DNA of 59,619 bases. Origin: Gemmatimonadota bacterium (GTDB taxonomy: Bacteria; Gemmatimonadota; Gemmatimonadetes; Longimicrobiales; Gaopeijiaceae). Below are positions 46,608 through 55,299 of the stretch, piece by piece; the first letter of the stretch is position 1; every line of letters starts with the position of its first letter. The DNA lies in the NCBI GenBank assembly GCA_002724575.1, contig PBPC01000091.1, forward strand, positions 1-59,619. Direction: 5' to 3'. The notes beneath the pieces are model-generated. The model was given only the letters and a program-made list of their open reading frames with translations, ran no database searches and was not told the DNA's origin. Position numbers and translations under genes: made by a program.

Positions 46608-46702
46608 GCAACGTTAGAAAAACCACTATGAGTGGTCAACGCTAAGAGTGTAATGGATGTTTAACTTTGGTCCTACATCTGACCAAAAGATAGAAAACTT
46701 TC

Positions 46703-48514
46703 TTAACGCTCTTTGACGCTAAAAACTCGAGTGCTAACTGCGTCTGCCCGCCCCACCGTCTTCAAAACCAGACGAACTTCGTACTTGCCCGCCTTGAGGT
46801 TTGGCAAATCTAGATTTAAGTAGTGAAATAATGGGCCTGGGCTTTGCGGTCCAAGTTCCTCCCAAGAGAGCCGGAGCGGTCTTGGGGGTTTTGTGATCCG
46901 GAGAAACTCCCCGATCTGGCGGAGCACTCCCCGATTTATCTGACTTACTGAGACTTCGAAAAGCAGAGTCTCCGATCTAAATCCAAGGCCGGCGACCTCC
47001 CAGGCAATAGCAAACGTTTGACCTGTTAGGATTTCTGCTCGTTTGAGTGCCAGAGGAAGCGATGCCTCAAGAACTTCAGGCTCCTCGGAAGAAGGTCGCA
47101 ACATCAGGATGTCAGAAAGCGATGCCACATCCTCCGGTACTGGCAGACTTTCAAGCCCCATCCTTAGGCGCCCAGCTCGACGCTTACTCGGACTCCACAT
47201 TTCAGCCGAAAGCACATAACTCCCCGACGGCACCTCAAGTGAGAGTGCACCCTCTACATTGCCTATTCTTTGAGCACTCTTGATCCGTGCTCCGTCTTGT
47301 GGCACTAGAAAGATTCCAGCACGATCCAGCATCCCATCCTGGGCACCCGGATCTAGCCAAGGTATCGGATGGTCATGGTCCACATGCCGAGTCGTATCAT
47401 CTGGAAGAAAGTGAGTTCCCACTACAACTACTCGACTACCTCGGGGGAACAATGCGACTTGACCTTCCATTGGAAGAAAGACAGGTGCATATGCTGGCGC
47501 ATATAAAGAACGAGGCCGTTCCACATCTGCCCGCAAATCTTCTGGTGCTGCACGGCTTGGGGTATTCAGCACTTTACCAGGAGGCATATAGTCCCTTCCC
47601 TCCGGATGTTTGTGACCAATCACATGTTCGACGGTAGTGAATCCTGTATCAGAAGTCCTATCCCACCCTAATTCCCAACCGTGTCGGATCGTCAGTTCAT
47701 CAAGGTCCTTACCCCAACTAATTCGGTAGGGGTTCTTTGCCTCCTCACGGATCGTTGCAACAGTCCAGCGCGCATAGTGTGAAGTTTTTCGGTCATTACC
47801 CTCGACTAGATATAGCGGATCCGCTAGTAACCAGAGGCGTTCGAGAACAGTATCCAGGGATTCAGAAGATAAGTTTTCTGCTTCCTTTAGCGCATTTTGA
47901 CCGTCGTCATCCATAATCCAACGCGGTACCCGCCACCTAAGTGACTGCCCACTATCCATTCGGTCTATTGCTATCGAAAATGCTCGATCGGCCTCGACAT
48001 ACCTTTCCAGTCCATGTAGAGAAAATCCTACTAAAGCTGCACACCACCACGGCTCTACAGTCCCACATGAACGAGCTGTCTCAAGCGCTTCTTCCCAACG
48101 CCGAGCTTCAGAAAGGTACCAGACTCGCTGCCCCAGCAACCATCCGTCACCTGGAAGAAGTACCTGTATTGAGTCCAATAAGACCAGCAACTCCTCTCTA
48201 AGTTCTTCAACTTGGACTGATTCGGGACGCGGGTACCAATCCCCTTCATCGTACCAAGAACAAAAACGCCCAACTCGCTCATCACAAACATCATTGACCG
48301 AGCCAAGTATGAGAGGAAAGTGACGAATTCTCTGTCGCTCAAAACGAGCTTGGGCTGCCCGGGCAATCCCCTGTATATCCGATGAATCAATAACAGCAGC
48401 TACCGTATCAATTTCACGGTATACGCTCTGTGCCATGTTGACCTGAGGAGAGGTAGCACAAATCAATAGAAGTGTGCCGAGTCCCCTGGCATACAGATGT
48501 CTCCTCGACTTCAC
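46703..48514 (-). CDS. Secreted TPR-like protein of unknown function with GWxTD-like features
   Basis: About 603 residues with a signal peptide (LGTLLLICATSPQVNMAQS). The N-terminal half is helical and TPR-like (WYLSEARRWEEALETARSCG, ALVGFSLHGLERYVEADRAF). The middle has ELTIRHGWELGWDR, recalling the catalytic-looking GWxTD domains common in Gemmatimonadota and relatives. The C-terminal part is beta-rich (LFHYLNLDLPNLKAGKYEVRL). The start could be GTG at 48514 or TTG at 48517; both are weak. The family is not certain. It lies between prs and the tRNA-Gln gene. Confidence 0.72.
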   Translation of the reverse strand: MKSRRHLYARGLGTLLLICATSPQVNMAQSVYREIDTVAAVIDSSDIQGIARAAQARFERQRIRHFPLILGSVNDVCDERVGRFCSWYDEGDWYPRPESVQVEELREELLVLLDSIQVLLPGDGWLLGQRVWYLSEARRWEEALETARSCGTVEPWWCAALVGFSLHGLERYVEADRAFSIAIDRMDSGQSLRWRVPRWIMDDDGQNALKEAENLSSESLDTVLERLWLLADPLYLVEGNDRKTSHYARWTVATIREEAKNPYRISWGKDLDELTIRHGWELGWDRTSDTGFTTVEHVIGHKHPEGRDYMPPGKVLNTPSRAAPEDLRADVERPRSLYAPAYAPVFLPMEGQVALFPRGSRVVVVGTHFLPDDTTRHVDHDHPIPWLDPGAQDGMLDRAGIFLVPQDGARIKSAQRIGNVEGALSLEVPSGSYVLSAEMWSPSKRRAGRLRMGLESLPVPEDVASLSDILMLRPSSEEPEVLEASLPLALKRAEILTGQTFAIAWEVAGLGFRSETLLFEVSVSQINRGVLRQIGEFLRITKPPRPLRLSWEELGPQSPGPLFHYLNLDLPNLKAGKYEVRLVLKTVGRADAVSTRVFSVKER

Positions 48515-48555
48515 CAATATCTCGGCTCGTTTTACTGCGGCTAGAAGTACTGCAA

Positions 48556-48626
48556 TTGGCCCGGGTGGATTCGAACCACCACCGCCGGTTCCAAAGACCG
48601 GTGTCCTGCCATTAGACCACGGGCCA
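48556..48626 (-). tRNA. tRNA-Gln (anticodon UUG)
   Basis: A 71-base cloverleaf can be drawn by eye. The acceptor stem TGGCCCG pairs fully with CGGGCCA (7 bp). There is a 3-bp D stem, and an anticodon stem CCGGT/ACCGG with loop CTTTGGA, giving anticodon TTG. The T arm is GGTGG-TTCGAAT-CCACC. The U-A first pair is typical of glutamine tRNA. CCA is not encoded. Confidence 0.95.
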
Positions 48627-48660
48627 TCATAATCATCCTACCGGAAGCTAGGCCCTAGGT

Positions 48661-49560
48661 TCAAGGCTTCGCGGACATTGGTGTAATCAGTTGATAGCTC
48701 TCCAATGTCCGTGTTACAAGACAAGGCCAACCAAGCTCTTCCGTAAGCTCATGTGCATCGGATTCAACGTCACCGCCATTCCTAGTGATTGCAAAGCAAG
48801 CACCGCCACTCCCGGAAAGCAAAACGAGCGGGTAACCTTTCTGCCTCAGGGCACCAAGAGAACATCGGACTTCGGGGTACAAGTCAGCAATCGTGACCTC
48901 GAAATCATTGTGTGCTGAAGAAATAACCGTATCCCAACCCCCTCTCGCGCTAACAAGACCTGGGCTAGTGTGGTGCTCATAATCATCCGACGACCTCCCG
49001 AGCATCCCATAAGCATCACGCGTTGACACGTGCACAGGTGGAAGCACGAGGAGGAGAGTGTGCCCGGGTAGGGCCTGGATGGGCTCAAGTATCTCCCCTC
49101 GTCCACGGGCTATCGCAGTGGTGCTGTCACTCAAAAAAAATGGGACATCTGACCCTATATTGGATGCGATTTTACTTAAGGACTCGCTATCCAGAAGACT
49201 CTCGGTAAGGTAGTCCAACCCGCGAAGCACGGCCGCAGCGTCGGATGACCCACCTCCAAGGCCAGCCCCAGCAGGGATGTGCTTTGCTAAGCTCACATGG
49301 ATTCCCTCATGCAAACCAGCTGCCTCTCGATAAGCAGAGGCCGCACGGTATGCGAGATTCTCCTTTACGGGCCCTACTTCCAAACCTGTAACTTCAAGGC
49401 TTATTTGTCCGAGGTCGTTTAACTCAATCAGTACGTCGTCACAGTAATCAATGGCCTGAAAGAGAGTCTCCAGTTCATGGAACCCATCTGAGCGACGACG
49501 TAAAACCCTTAAGAACAGATTCACCTTCGCAGGAGCCGAAAGGGATACAGTTTGATTCAA
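48661..49560 (-). CDS. ispE: 4-diphosphocytidyl-2-C-methyl-D-erythritol kinase
   Basis: GHMP kinase of the MEP isoprenoid pathway, 299 residues. The N-terminal APAKVNLFLRVLRRRSDGFHE and the glycine-rich ATP motif PAGAGLGGGSSDAAAVLRGL are diagnostic, with SGSGGACFAI near the C-terminus. Its ATG overlaps the stop of the upstream flippase-like gene by 4 bases (ATGA). It is one gene away from pdxJ, so this run serves cofactor and isoprenoid synthesis. Confidence 0.96.
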   Translation of the reverse strand: MNQTVSLSAPAKVNLFLRVLRRRSDGFHELETLFQAIDYCDDVLIELNDLGQISLEVTGLEVGPVKENLAYRAASAYREAAGLHEGIHVSLAKHIPAGAGLGGGSSDAAAVLRGLDYLTESLLDSESLSKIASNIGSDVPFFLSDSTTAIARGRGEILEPIQALPGHTLLLVLPPVHVSTRDAYGMLGRSSDDYEHHTSPGLVSARGGWDTVISSAHNDFEVTIADLYPEVRCSLGALRQKGYPLVLLSGSGGACFAITRNGGDVESDAHELTEELGWPCLVTRTLESYQLITPMSAKP

Positions 49561-50600
49561 TGCTCCTCCGTGAAATCCTCATTTCCATTTGTGTCTGGAT
49601 TCAAGGACCTAGCCTGACCAAGGGAGAGACCGAGTGCCCAAGTGTAATACAGGCCAATAATTGTGATCGGGATCCAACCTCCAAAGTGATATCCGAAAGC
49701 GAATGCTAGGGAGTCGGCACTTTCTACACCGTAAACTGTGCCAATAGCAAAGTCTGAGCCCGCATGAAATGTACCGAAGAATCCCGGAGCGGCAGGAAGA
49801 GCAACTGCAAAAGCAACGACGCCTGCAGTGAAGATTGCTGAGATAAAACCAGTGTCTATTCCAAATGCCAGCATACCCAACCAAAAAGAGAGAGCATGCC
49901 AGGTCCAGAAGGCTAGTGTCCAAGTAAAACCAAGCAGCAAGAGTTTCACATCTCTCATGATCTTGAGCGAGCTGATAAATGACTCGAGGATCTCGACTGA
50001 AGCCGCTCCGACTCTTGGGCTTACTAGCTGACCACACCGCTCAACAATGTTAAGCACTAAGCGTGGCGCTGCTACGATTAGACAGAGTACTGATGTCACT
50101 ACTATCACGATCAGTACAGCCAACCTGAGAAGCCCAGCCCCCCAACCTTCTGAAAGCACCTCCATCGAAGGAAATCCAGAGGTATACACCGGAATGATCA
50201 GAAATAGTAGGAGAACCACACCGTCCATGAAGCGTTCAACAACGAGTGACCCAAAAGCCGCACTCGCAGAAACAGGTTCTAGGCGGCTGAAGGCATACGC
50301 CCTAGCAAGATCTCCCACTCTAGCTGGGAGAAGGTTATTGGCCATGAATGCGATTGAGACACTCGCGAACCTTGATCGGAGTGCTGTATCCGCCTTGACG
50401 GGTGTCAGGAGGATATTCCACCGAAGGGCGCGAATGAAGTAGCCAAAGGTTCCAACACTGATTGAGGCACTCAGAAGCCAGAAATTAGCCTGTGTGATGT
50501 TGGCGATGATGTCCGTTAGCGATTCGCCTCGGAGTACCCACCAGAGAAGGAGAACAGTGACTAGGGCACCTACGAGGGCCATGCCCCATTGTCTTTTCAT
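49557..50600 (-). CDS. Flippase-like multi-pass membrane protein (UPF0104 / LPG synthase transmembrane family)
   Basis: A 347-residue protein with about eight transmembrane helices. Family-type signatures are TFGYFIRALRWNILLTPV, FASVSIAFMANNLLPARVGDLARAYAF and FAVALPAAPGFFGTFHAG. The family includes the membrane part of MprF and lysylphosphatidylglycerol flippase-like proteins; there is no catalytic LysPG domain here. It overlaps ispE and pdxJ by 4 bases on each side, so all three are likely coupled. The substrate is unknown. Confidence 0.88.
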   Translation of the reverse strand: MKRQWGMALVGALVTVLLLWWVLRGESLTDIIANITQANFWLLSASISVGTFGYFIRALRWNILLTPVKADTALRSRFASVSIAFMANNLLPARVGDLARAYAFSRLEPVSASAAFGSLVVERFMDGVVLLLFLIIPVYTSGFPSMEVLSEGWGAGLLRLAVLIVIVVTSVLCLIVAAPRLVLNIVERCGQLVSPRVGAASVEILESFISSLKIMRDVKLLLLGFTWTLAFWTWHALSFWLGMLAFGIDTGFISAIFTAGVVAFAVALPAAPGFFGTFHAGSDFAIGTVYGVESADSLAFAFGYHFGGWIPITIIGLYYTWALGLSLGQARSLNPDTNGNEDFTEEH

Positions 50601-51331
50601 CCCTTTGACCGCGCCCGTCTCAAAATTTCGCTCATCTCACGAACAGCGTTTTCCATCCCAACCAGCACCGCCCGGGCAATTACACTGTGTCCTATATTTA
50701 ACTCCTCAATCTCTTGTATCTGTGCTACCGGACTTACGTTTTCGTAGGTAAGCCCGTGTCCGGCGTGAACTGCGAGTGCAAGCTCCTGGGCAAGGGTAGC
50801 CGCACCAGCCAGTCTTTCGATCTGCGCCTCCTCTGGCTTCCCTCTCCAAGAGTTGGCGTATTCACCAGTGTGCAGTTCAATAGCATCTGCTCCTAACTCA
50901 GCCGAATATCGTATCGACTCCTCATCCGGATCGACGAAAAGCGCAGTCCTTATCGCACTCTTTCCTAGACTACGTATCGCCCCACCGATCTCCTCTCGTT
51001 TCGAATCACTAGAAAGGTCTAGACCACCTTCGGTAGTCACCTCCTCTCGGTTTTCGGGCACGAGTGTCACTTGCATAGGTCTGAGTTCGTGTGCTAGCTC
51101 AAGAATATCAGAAGCAACAGCAAGCTCGAGATTTACTCCTGTCCGAACAATTTGCATCAAAAGTCGGAGATCTCGATCCTGGATATGTCGTCGGTCTTCA
51201 CGTAAATGGACTGTGATTCCGTCGACACCAGCTAGTTCAGCGAGCACGGCTGCCCTTACGGGATCCGGTTCATCGGTGCGCCGTGCCTGACGCACAGTAG
51301 CCACGTGGTCTACGTTCAGATAGAAGCGCAT
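50597..51331 (-). CDS. pdxJ: Pyridoxine 5'-phosphate synthase
   Basis: Last step of DXP-dependent vitamin B6 synthesis; a TIM-barrel of 244 residues. The opening LNVDHVATVRQARRTDEPDP, TVHLREDRRHIQDRDLRLL and HAGHGLTYENVSPVAQIQEI are hallmarks. It overlaps the flippase-like gene by 4 bases. PLP enzymes in the same window include the decarboxylase and the cysteine desulfurase. Confidence 0.97.
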   Translation of the reverse strand: MRFYLNVDHVATVRQARRTDEPDPVRAAVLAELAGVDGITVHLREDRRHIQDRDLRLLMQIVRTGVNLELAVASDILELAHELRPMQVTLVPENREEVTTEGGLDLSSDSKREEIGGAIRSLGKSAIRTALFVDPDEESIRYSAELGADAIELHTGEYANSWRGKPEEAQIERLAGAATLAQELALAVHAGHGLTYENVSPVAQIQEIEELNIGHSVIARAVLVGMENAVREMSEILRRARSKG

Positions 51332-51462
51332 TTTTCCAATCGAAGCCTCACATCTAGCTCCTTTATGATAGGTCCATATTCGAAGACTATACCTACTACT
51401 TTGCTAAGTGTCCTTACACAGGATGCCCAGAATCTAATATTTAAAAGCACACAGCTAGTAAT

Positions 51463-52737
51463 CTATTCAAGACAGATGTCTGGACACCCCTTAAGTCTTC
51501 CGAGAAATGCGGGTGAGACCCGTGCGGTAATCGAAACCGTCATATTCTCATCCACTCGATTAAGAATCTCGGCCTCTTCATAGATTCTTGAGATCATCCG
51601 TCCATTCGACACCGGGATGTGGGCTACAACCTCGACCAACTTAGCCCGAATCCTAGCACCAAGTGTCTCTCTAAGTGCTATCAACGTGCTCTTATCTCTA
51701 GCAGATACAAAAACCGCAGGAGTAGGTTCGATGGTCCGAATCCGTCTACGAAGCATTTCTTCTTCCGCATGAGTGATAAGATCAACCTTGTTGAAAACAA
51801 GAACCTTACTGGCCTTTGCTAGGCCAAGTTCAGATAGTACACCCATCACCACATCATACTGATCCTCCCAATCTTCCCTAGAAGCATCAATCACATGCAG
51901 TAGAACATTGGCTTCTTTCGCCTCTTCCAGTGTGGAATGAAATGAAGCCACCAGGTGATGTGGGAGCTTTCGGATGAAACCCACCGTGTCCGTGATTAGC
52001 GCCTGATAGCCCTGACCCAGATCGACGGTACGGGTCGCCGAGTCGAGTGTTGCAAAAAGACGATCTTCGATAAACAGGTCCGAACCCGACAAAGAGCCCA
52101 AAAGAGAAGATTTACCAGCGTTTGTATAACCGACCAACACTGCCTGGAAAGTTCCTTCTCTCTGCTGACGCTGAACCTCTCGAGCCTTCGCAACCTGGCG
52201 AAGCTTTGATCTTAGGATAGAAATACGCTTCCGTATAAGTCTACGATCAGTCTCGAGCTGAGTCTCTCCGGGACCCCTAAGCCCGATACCACCCCGAATG
52301 CGTGAGAGGTGAATCCACATCCGTCGAAGGCGAGGCAGAAGATATTCAAGTTGTGCTAACTCAACCTGCATTCGAGCTTCACTCGAACGCGCTCTTGTAG
52401 CGAAAATATCTAGGATCAATTCAGAGCGATCCATAACGCGGACGCCAAGAACATCTTCGAGATTCTTGCCCTGAGCCGGTGTGAGTTCGTCGTCAAAGAT
52501 TACCAGGTTCCCTTCCTGATCAAAAACGAGCTCTTTGAGTTCTGTCACCTTACCCTCACCCAGGTAAACTCTCGGATTAGGCTTATTGATGCGTTGAGTT
52601 AAACATCCTACAACCTTGCCTCCAGCCGTGTCTGTTAAACGTGCGAGTTCCTCTAGATGATCTTCTATGAGAGCAGGATTGACGGCTTGACGGGGTGGTG
52701 TCCCAACCAGGATTGCCCTATCCACGGGCGTGCGCAT
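51463..52737 (-). CDS. hflX: GTPase HflX
   Basis: Ribosome-binding GTPase of 424 residues. The N-terminal HflX domain (RINKPNPRVYLGEGKVTEL, FDDELTPAQGKNLEDVLGVR, IFATRARSSEARMQVELAQL) and GLRGPGETQLETDRR lead into a G domain with GYTNAGKSSLLG, DTVGFIRKLPHHL and FNKVDLI. It splits stalled 70S ribosomes in other bacteria (family knowledge). It is preceded by a 144-base gap after cca. Confidence 0.97.
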   Translation of the reverse strand: MRTPVDRAILVGTPPRQAVNPALIEDHLEELARLTDTAGGKVVGCLTQRINKPNPRVYLGEGKVTELKELVFDQEGNLVIFDDELTPAQGKNLEDVLGVRVMDRSELILDIFATRARSSEARMQVELAQLEYLLPRLRRMWIHLSRIRGGIGLRGPGETQLETDRRLIRKRISILRSKLRQVAKAREVQRQQREGTFQAVLVGYTNAGKSSLLGSLSGSDLFIEDRLFATLDSATRTVDLGQGYQALITDTVGFIRKLPHHLVASFHSTLEEAKEANVLLHVIDASREDWEDQYDVVMGVLSELGLAKASKVLVFNKVDLITHAEEEMLRRRIRTIEPTPAVFVSARDKSTLIALRETLGARIRAKLVEVVAHIPVSNGRMISRIYEEAEILNRVDENMTVSITARVSPAFLGRLKGCPDICLE

Positions 52738-52881
52738 GTCGATGAGCTGAGTCGGTATCCCACTACCCTCCAGACATCTGTATTAGGGGGATCTGTTGCT
52801 CAGTCATGAATAACTCGAAAGGCTTGTGTTTGAACGATGTCAATCTACTCATTTGGTCGAGATGTGTGAGTTCATTTTCTA

Positions 52882-54156
52882 CTAACCATCTGAACTGGTC
52901 TCAACACGGGCCTCGAGAACCTCTCGTTCATTCTGGGTTGGGTCTGTGAGAACGAAATCCAGTAGGTCTTGAAGTATTCGAGTAAAAGCCGGACTTGGGC
53001 GGAGCCCCATGCGAATGAGGTCATTGCCATCAATGGCTAGATCAGAGATGCTCAATGGCACACCAGTCGCTCGTATTAAGCGAGCACGACGCCATGACTG
53101 TACAACCTCTGCTGGCGTCTTCTTTAGAGAAGGATGAGCTTTCGCTCGTGCCAGTTCTAGACGAGCCAGAGCATTAAGTTGTTCCGGGCTATTTGAACTG
53201 AGCCAGCGTCTTATGGCTTCATCATCCTCATCTAGCCCCGGAAGAAGACTAGCTGAGGATCGCTCAGATATTTCATCAGTCTGGGCATTTGAGAATCGAA
53301 GTCGAACAAGGATTCCTAAGATCTTTTCGGGATCGAGCAAATGAAGGAGCTGGGCCAGCCTTAGAAAGGCGTTACCCGGAGGCAGTTCATCAATTGATGC
53401 AAGCGTAAACTCCCATGGATTCAGGGCAACTGAGCGGTCTGTTGTACTAAGTTGCTCAAGTTCCGGATAAAGTGCACCCAAGGCTCCTGACTTTTTGTAA
53501 AGGCTCAGGGTTCTTGAGGGAATACGGTGCTGATACAAAGCCTTCAGAAGTTCGTCCCGAACCCTCTCGCACGAGAGAACTCCCAAGTGTTCTATACCGT
53601 CACATAGTGCCTTCCATGAAGCCTCATCAATGTTGAGATCAAAGCGCCCTGCGAATCGAAAGGCCCGAAGAATTCTGAGGTAGTCTTCCGCAAATCTTTT
53701 CTGAGGAACACCGACAGTCTTGAGAACACCCGCTTCAAGATCCTTGAGCCCACCAAAGGGATCGAGAAGTTTCTGGTCGGTAGGATGCCACGCGAGAGCG
53801 TTTATCGTGAAATCTCTCCGGGCCAGGTCTTCCTCTATTGTATCGGCGAAAGTTACTACTGCATGTCTTCCATCAGTTTCGACATCCCTGCGAAAAGTCG
53901 TAACCTCAAATAAAGTCCCATCCCGAGCGAGAACTCCCACAGTACCGTGTTCGATCCCTATCGGGACAGTCCTCTTGAATAGCTCTTCTATTTCTCGAGG
54001 CCGGGCCTGTGTGGCGAGGTCCCAGTCACCCGCATAGTGACCAGACAGAATATCCCTAACTGCCCCTCCTACCGCCCAGGTATCGTGACCCGCCTTCTGG
54101 AGCGTATCAGTAATCCAGTGGACTGCTGGAGGAGGCGAAAGCTGGACCGTGCTCAT
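52882..54156 (-). CDS. cca: tRNA nucleotidyltransferase / poly(A) polymerase family (CCA-adding type)
   Basis: A 424-residue class II nucleotidyltransferase. The head motif VGGAVRDILSGHYAGDWDLAT holds the GG and DxD residues, followed by RRDFTINALAW and EDYLRILRAFRFAGRF, then neck/body helices. Adding CCA would be needed here because the tRNA-Gln gene lacks it, but poly(A) polymerase activity cannot be excluded. The start at ATG 54156 overlaps the SDR stop by four bases; the longer upstream frame lies inside the SDR gene and has no family match. Confidence 0.92.
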   Translation of the reverse strand: MSTVQLSPPPAVHWITDTLQKAGHDTWAVGGAVRDILSGHYAGDWDLATQARPREIEELFKRTVPIGIEHGTVGVLARDGTLFEVTTFRRDVETDGRHAVVTFADTIEEDLARRDFTINALAWHPTDQKLLDPFGGLKDLEAGVLKTVGVPQKRFAEDYLRILRAFRFAGRFDLNIDEASWKALCDGIEHLGVLSCERVRDELLKALYQHRIPSRTLSLYKKSGALGALYPELEQLSTTDRSVALNPWEFTLASIDELPPGNAFLRLAQLLHLLDPEKILGILVRLRFSNAQTDEISERSSASLLPGLDEDDEAIRRWLSSNSPEQLNALARLELARAKAHPSLKKTPAEVVQSWRRARLIRATGVPLSISDLAIDGNDLIRMGLRPSPAFTRILQDLLDFVLTDPTQNEREVLEARVETSSDG

Positions 54157-54911
54157 CCCACTAGGACAGCACCTCCATTTACGTTCAGAACTTCCCCGGT
54201 GATATGGCGTGCAAGCTCTGAACAAAGAAATAGTATCGGACCAGCGACATCTTCAGGTGTCGCAATCCTGCCCAGCGGAATTGATCGAGAGATCAGCTCT
54301 CGCCCCGCCCCCTCGAAGGCTGATGACGACATCTCGGTATCAATCCAACCTGGTGCCAAGCAATTCACTGTAATATCTCGCGAAGCGAGCTCAATACAGA
54401 AGCTTTTGACAAGAGATATCATCGCTCCTTTGGTCGAAGCATAGTCAGCATGAAATGCTTCACCACGTTGGCCAGCTGTACTTCCGACAAGAACCAATCG
54501 CCCATGATCCCGAAGACGCTGAGCAGCCGCACGACAGGTATAGAACACAGAGTGCAGATTAGCGCCTAATGTCTTCTGCCATTGCTCGTTAGACATTTCT
54601 GCAATACTCGCTTCTTTGTTTGGCCATATCCCATGGTTCCCAACAAAAATGTCTAAGCCATCGAATTCTGTATCCACTCGTTCGAAGAGGCTCTCTACAT
54701 CCCTAGGATCAGAGAGATCACCCATCTCAGCCCATGCAGAGACCCCGATTTCGTGAAGTGCATCCAATGTTTCTTGCGCTTGCTCAGAACGGCTGTGATA
54801 TCCAATACCTACATTCGCTCCAGCGCTAGCCAATAGAAGGGCTGTAGCTCGGCCTACTCCCCGTGATCCACCAGTGACGAGAGCATTCTTACCTGTGAGG
54901 TCAATTTGCAT
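54153..54911 (-). CDS. Short-chain dehydrogenase/reductase (FabG-like)
   Basis: Classical SDR of 252 residues. The NAD(P)-binding motif is LVTGGSRGVGRATALLL, the N-A-G equivalent reads VGNHGIWP (His in place of Ala), and the active site has Ser in LVGSTAG and YASTKGAM (YxxxK). It ends in ITGEVLNVNGG. This is typical of FabG-like reductases, but the substrate is undefined, so it may not be the fatty-acid FabG. I use the ATG at 54911 (MQIDLTGKNALVTGG) over a GTG five codons upstream. It overlaps cca. Confidence 0.9.
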   Translation of the reverse strand: MQIDLTGKNALVTGGSRGVGRATALLLASAGANVGIGYHSRSEQAQETLDALHEIGVSAWAEMGDLSDPRDVESLFERVDTEFDGLDIFVGNHGIWPNKEASIAEMSNEQWQKTLGANLHSVFYTCRAAAQRLRDHGRLVLVGSTAGQRGEAFHADYASTKGAMISLVKSFCIELASRDITVNCLAPGWIDTEMSSSAFEGAGRELISRSIPLGRIATPEDVAGPILFLCSELARHITGEVLNVNGGAVLVG

Positions 54912-55008
54912 CTTAGGGTTTCTCACTAATCAGTTGGCTCACTTCTATCTCATAACCAATAGCATAGTAGTATCGAATCCTTGATTAACACTATCTGATA
55001 GTGACCTT

Positions 55009-55299
55009 TCAAGAACTCGCAGCCGAATCCTGCATAATCAATCCCAAGACTAAGTCAGGATCTTCAGTATCAAGCGCTAATTCACAGGCATAGGTAAGTA
55101 ATGCATCTGCGGTAAGAAGTTGAAAAGCACTATTTCGCACGCGCCCTGGCGACAATCGCGCTTGGCCTAGAGCATCGCAGGCGATTTTCGTGAGGCCGGA
55201 AGCAGACACAGCAGTAACTCCCGACGCATCAATCCAAGATCCCAACTCTAACGGGGATACTGCGCGTCGTTGGCTAATCCATGTCTTTAGGTCACTCAC
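55009..55299 (-). CDS. Small conserved-looking protein of unknown function next to alaS
   Basis: A 96-residue helical, soluble protein (WISQRRAVSPLELGSWIDAS, LLTADALLTYACELALDTED). The ATG overlaps the alaS stop by 4 bases, making it likely to be translated with alaS. I see no known family. It lies in the slot downstream of alaS; recX is absent between recA and alaS. Confidence 0.65.
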   Translation of the reverse strand: MSDLKTWISQRRAVSPLELGSWIDASGVTAVSASGLTKIACDALGQARLSPGRVRNSAFQLLTADALLTYACELALDTEDPDLVLGLIMQDSAASS

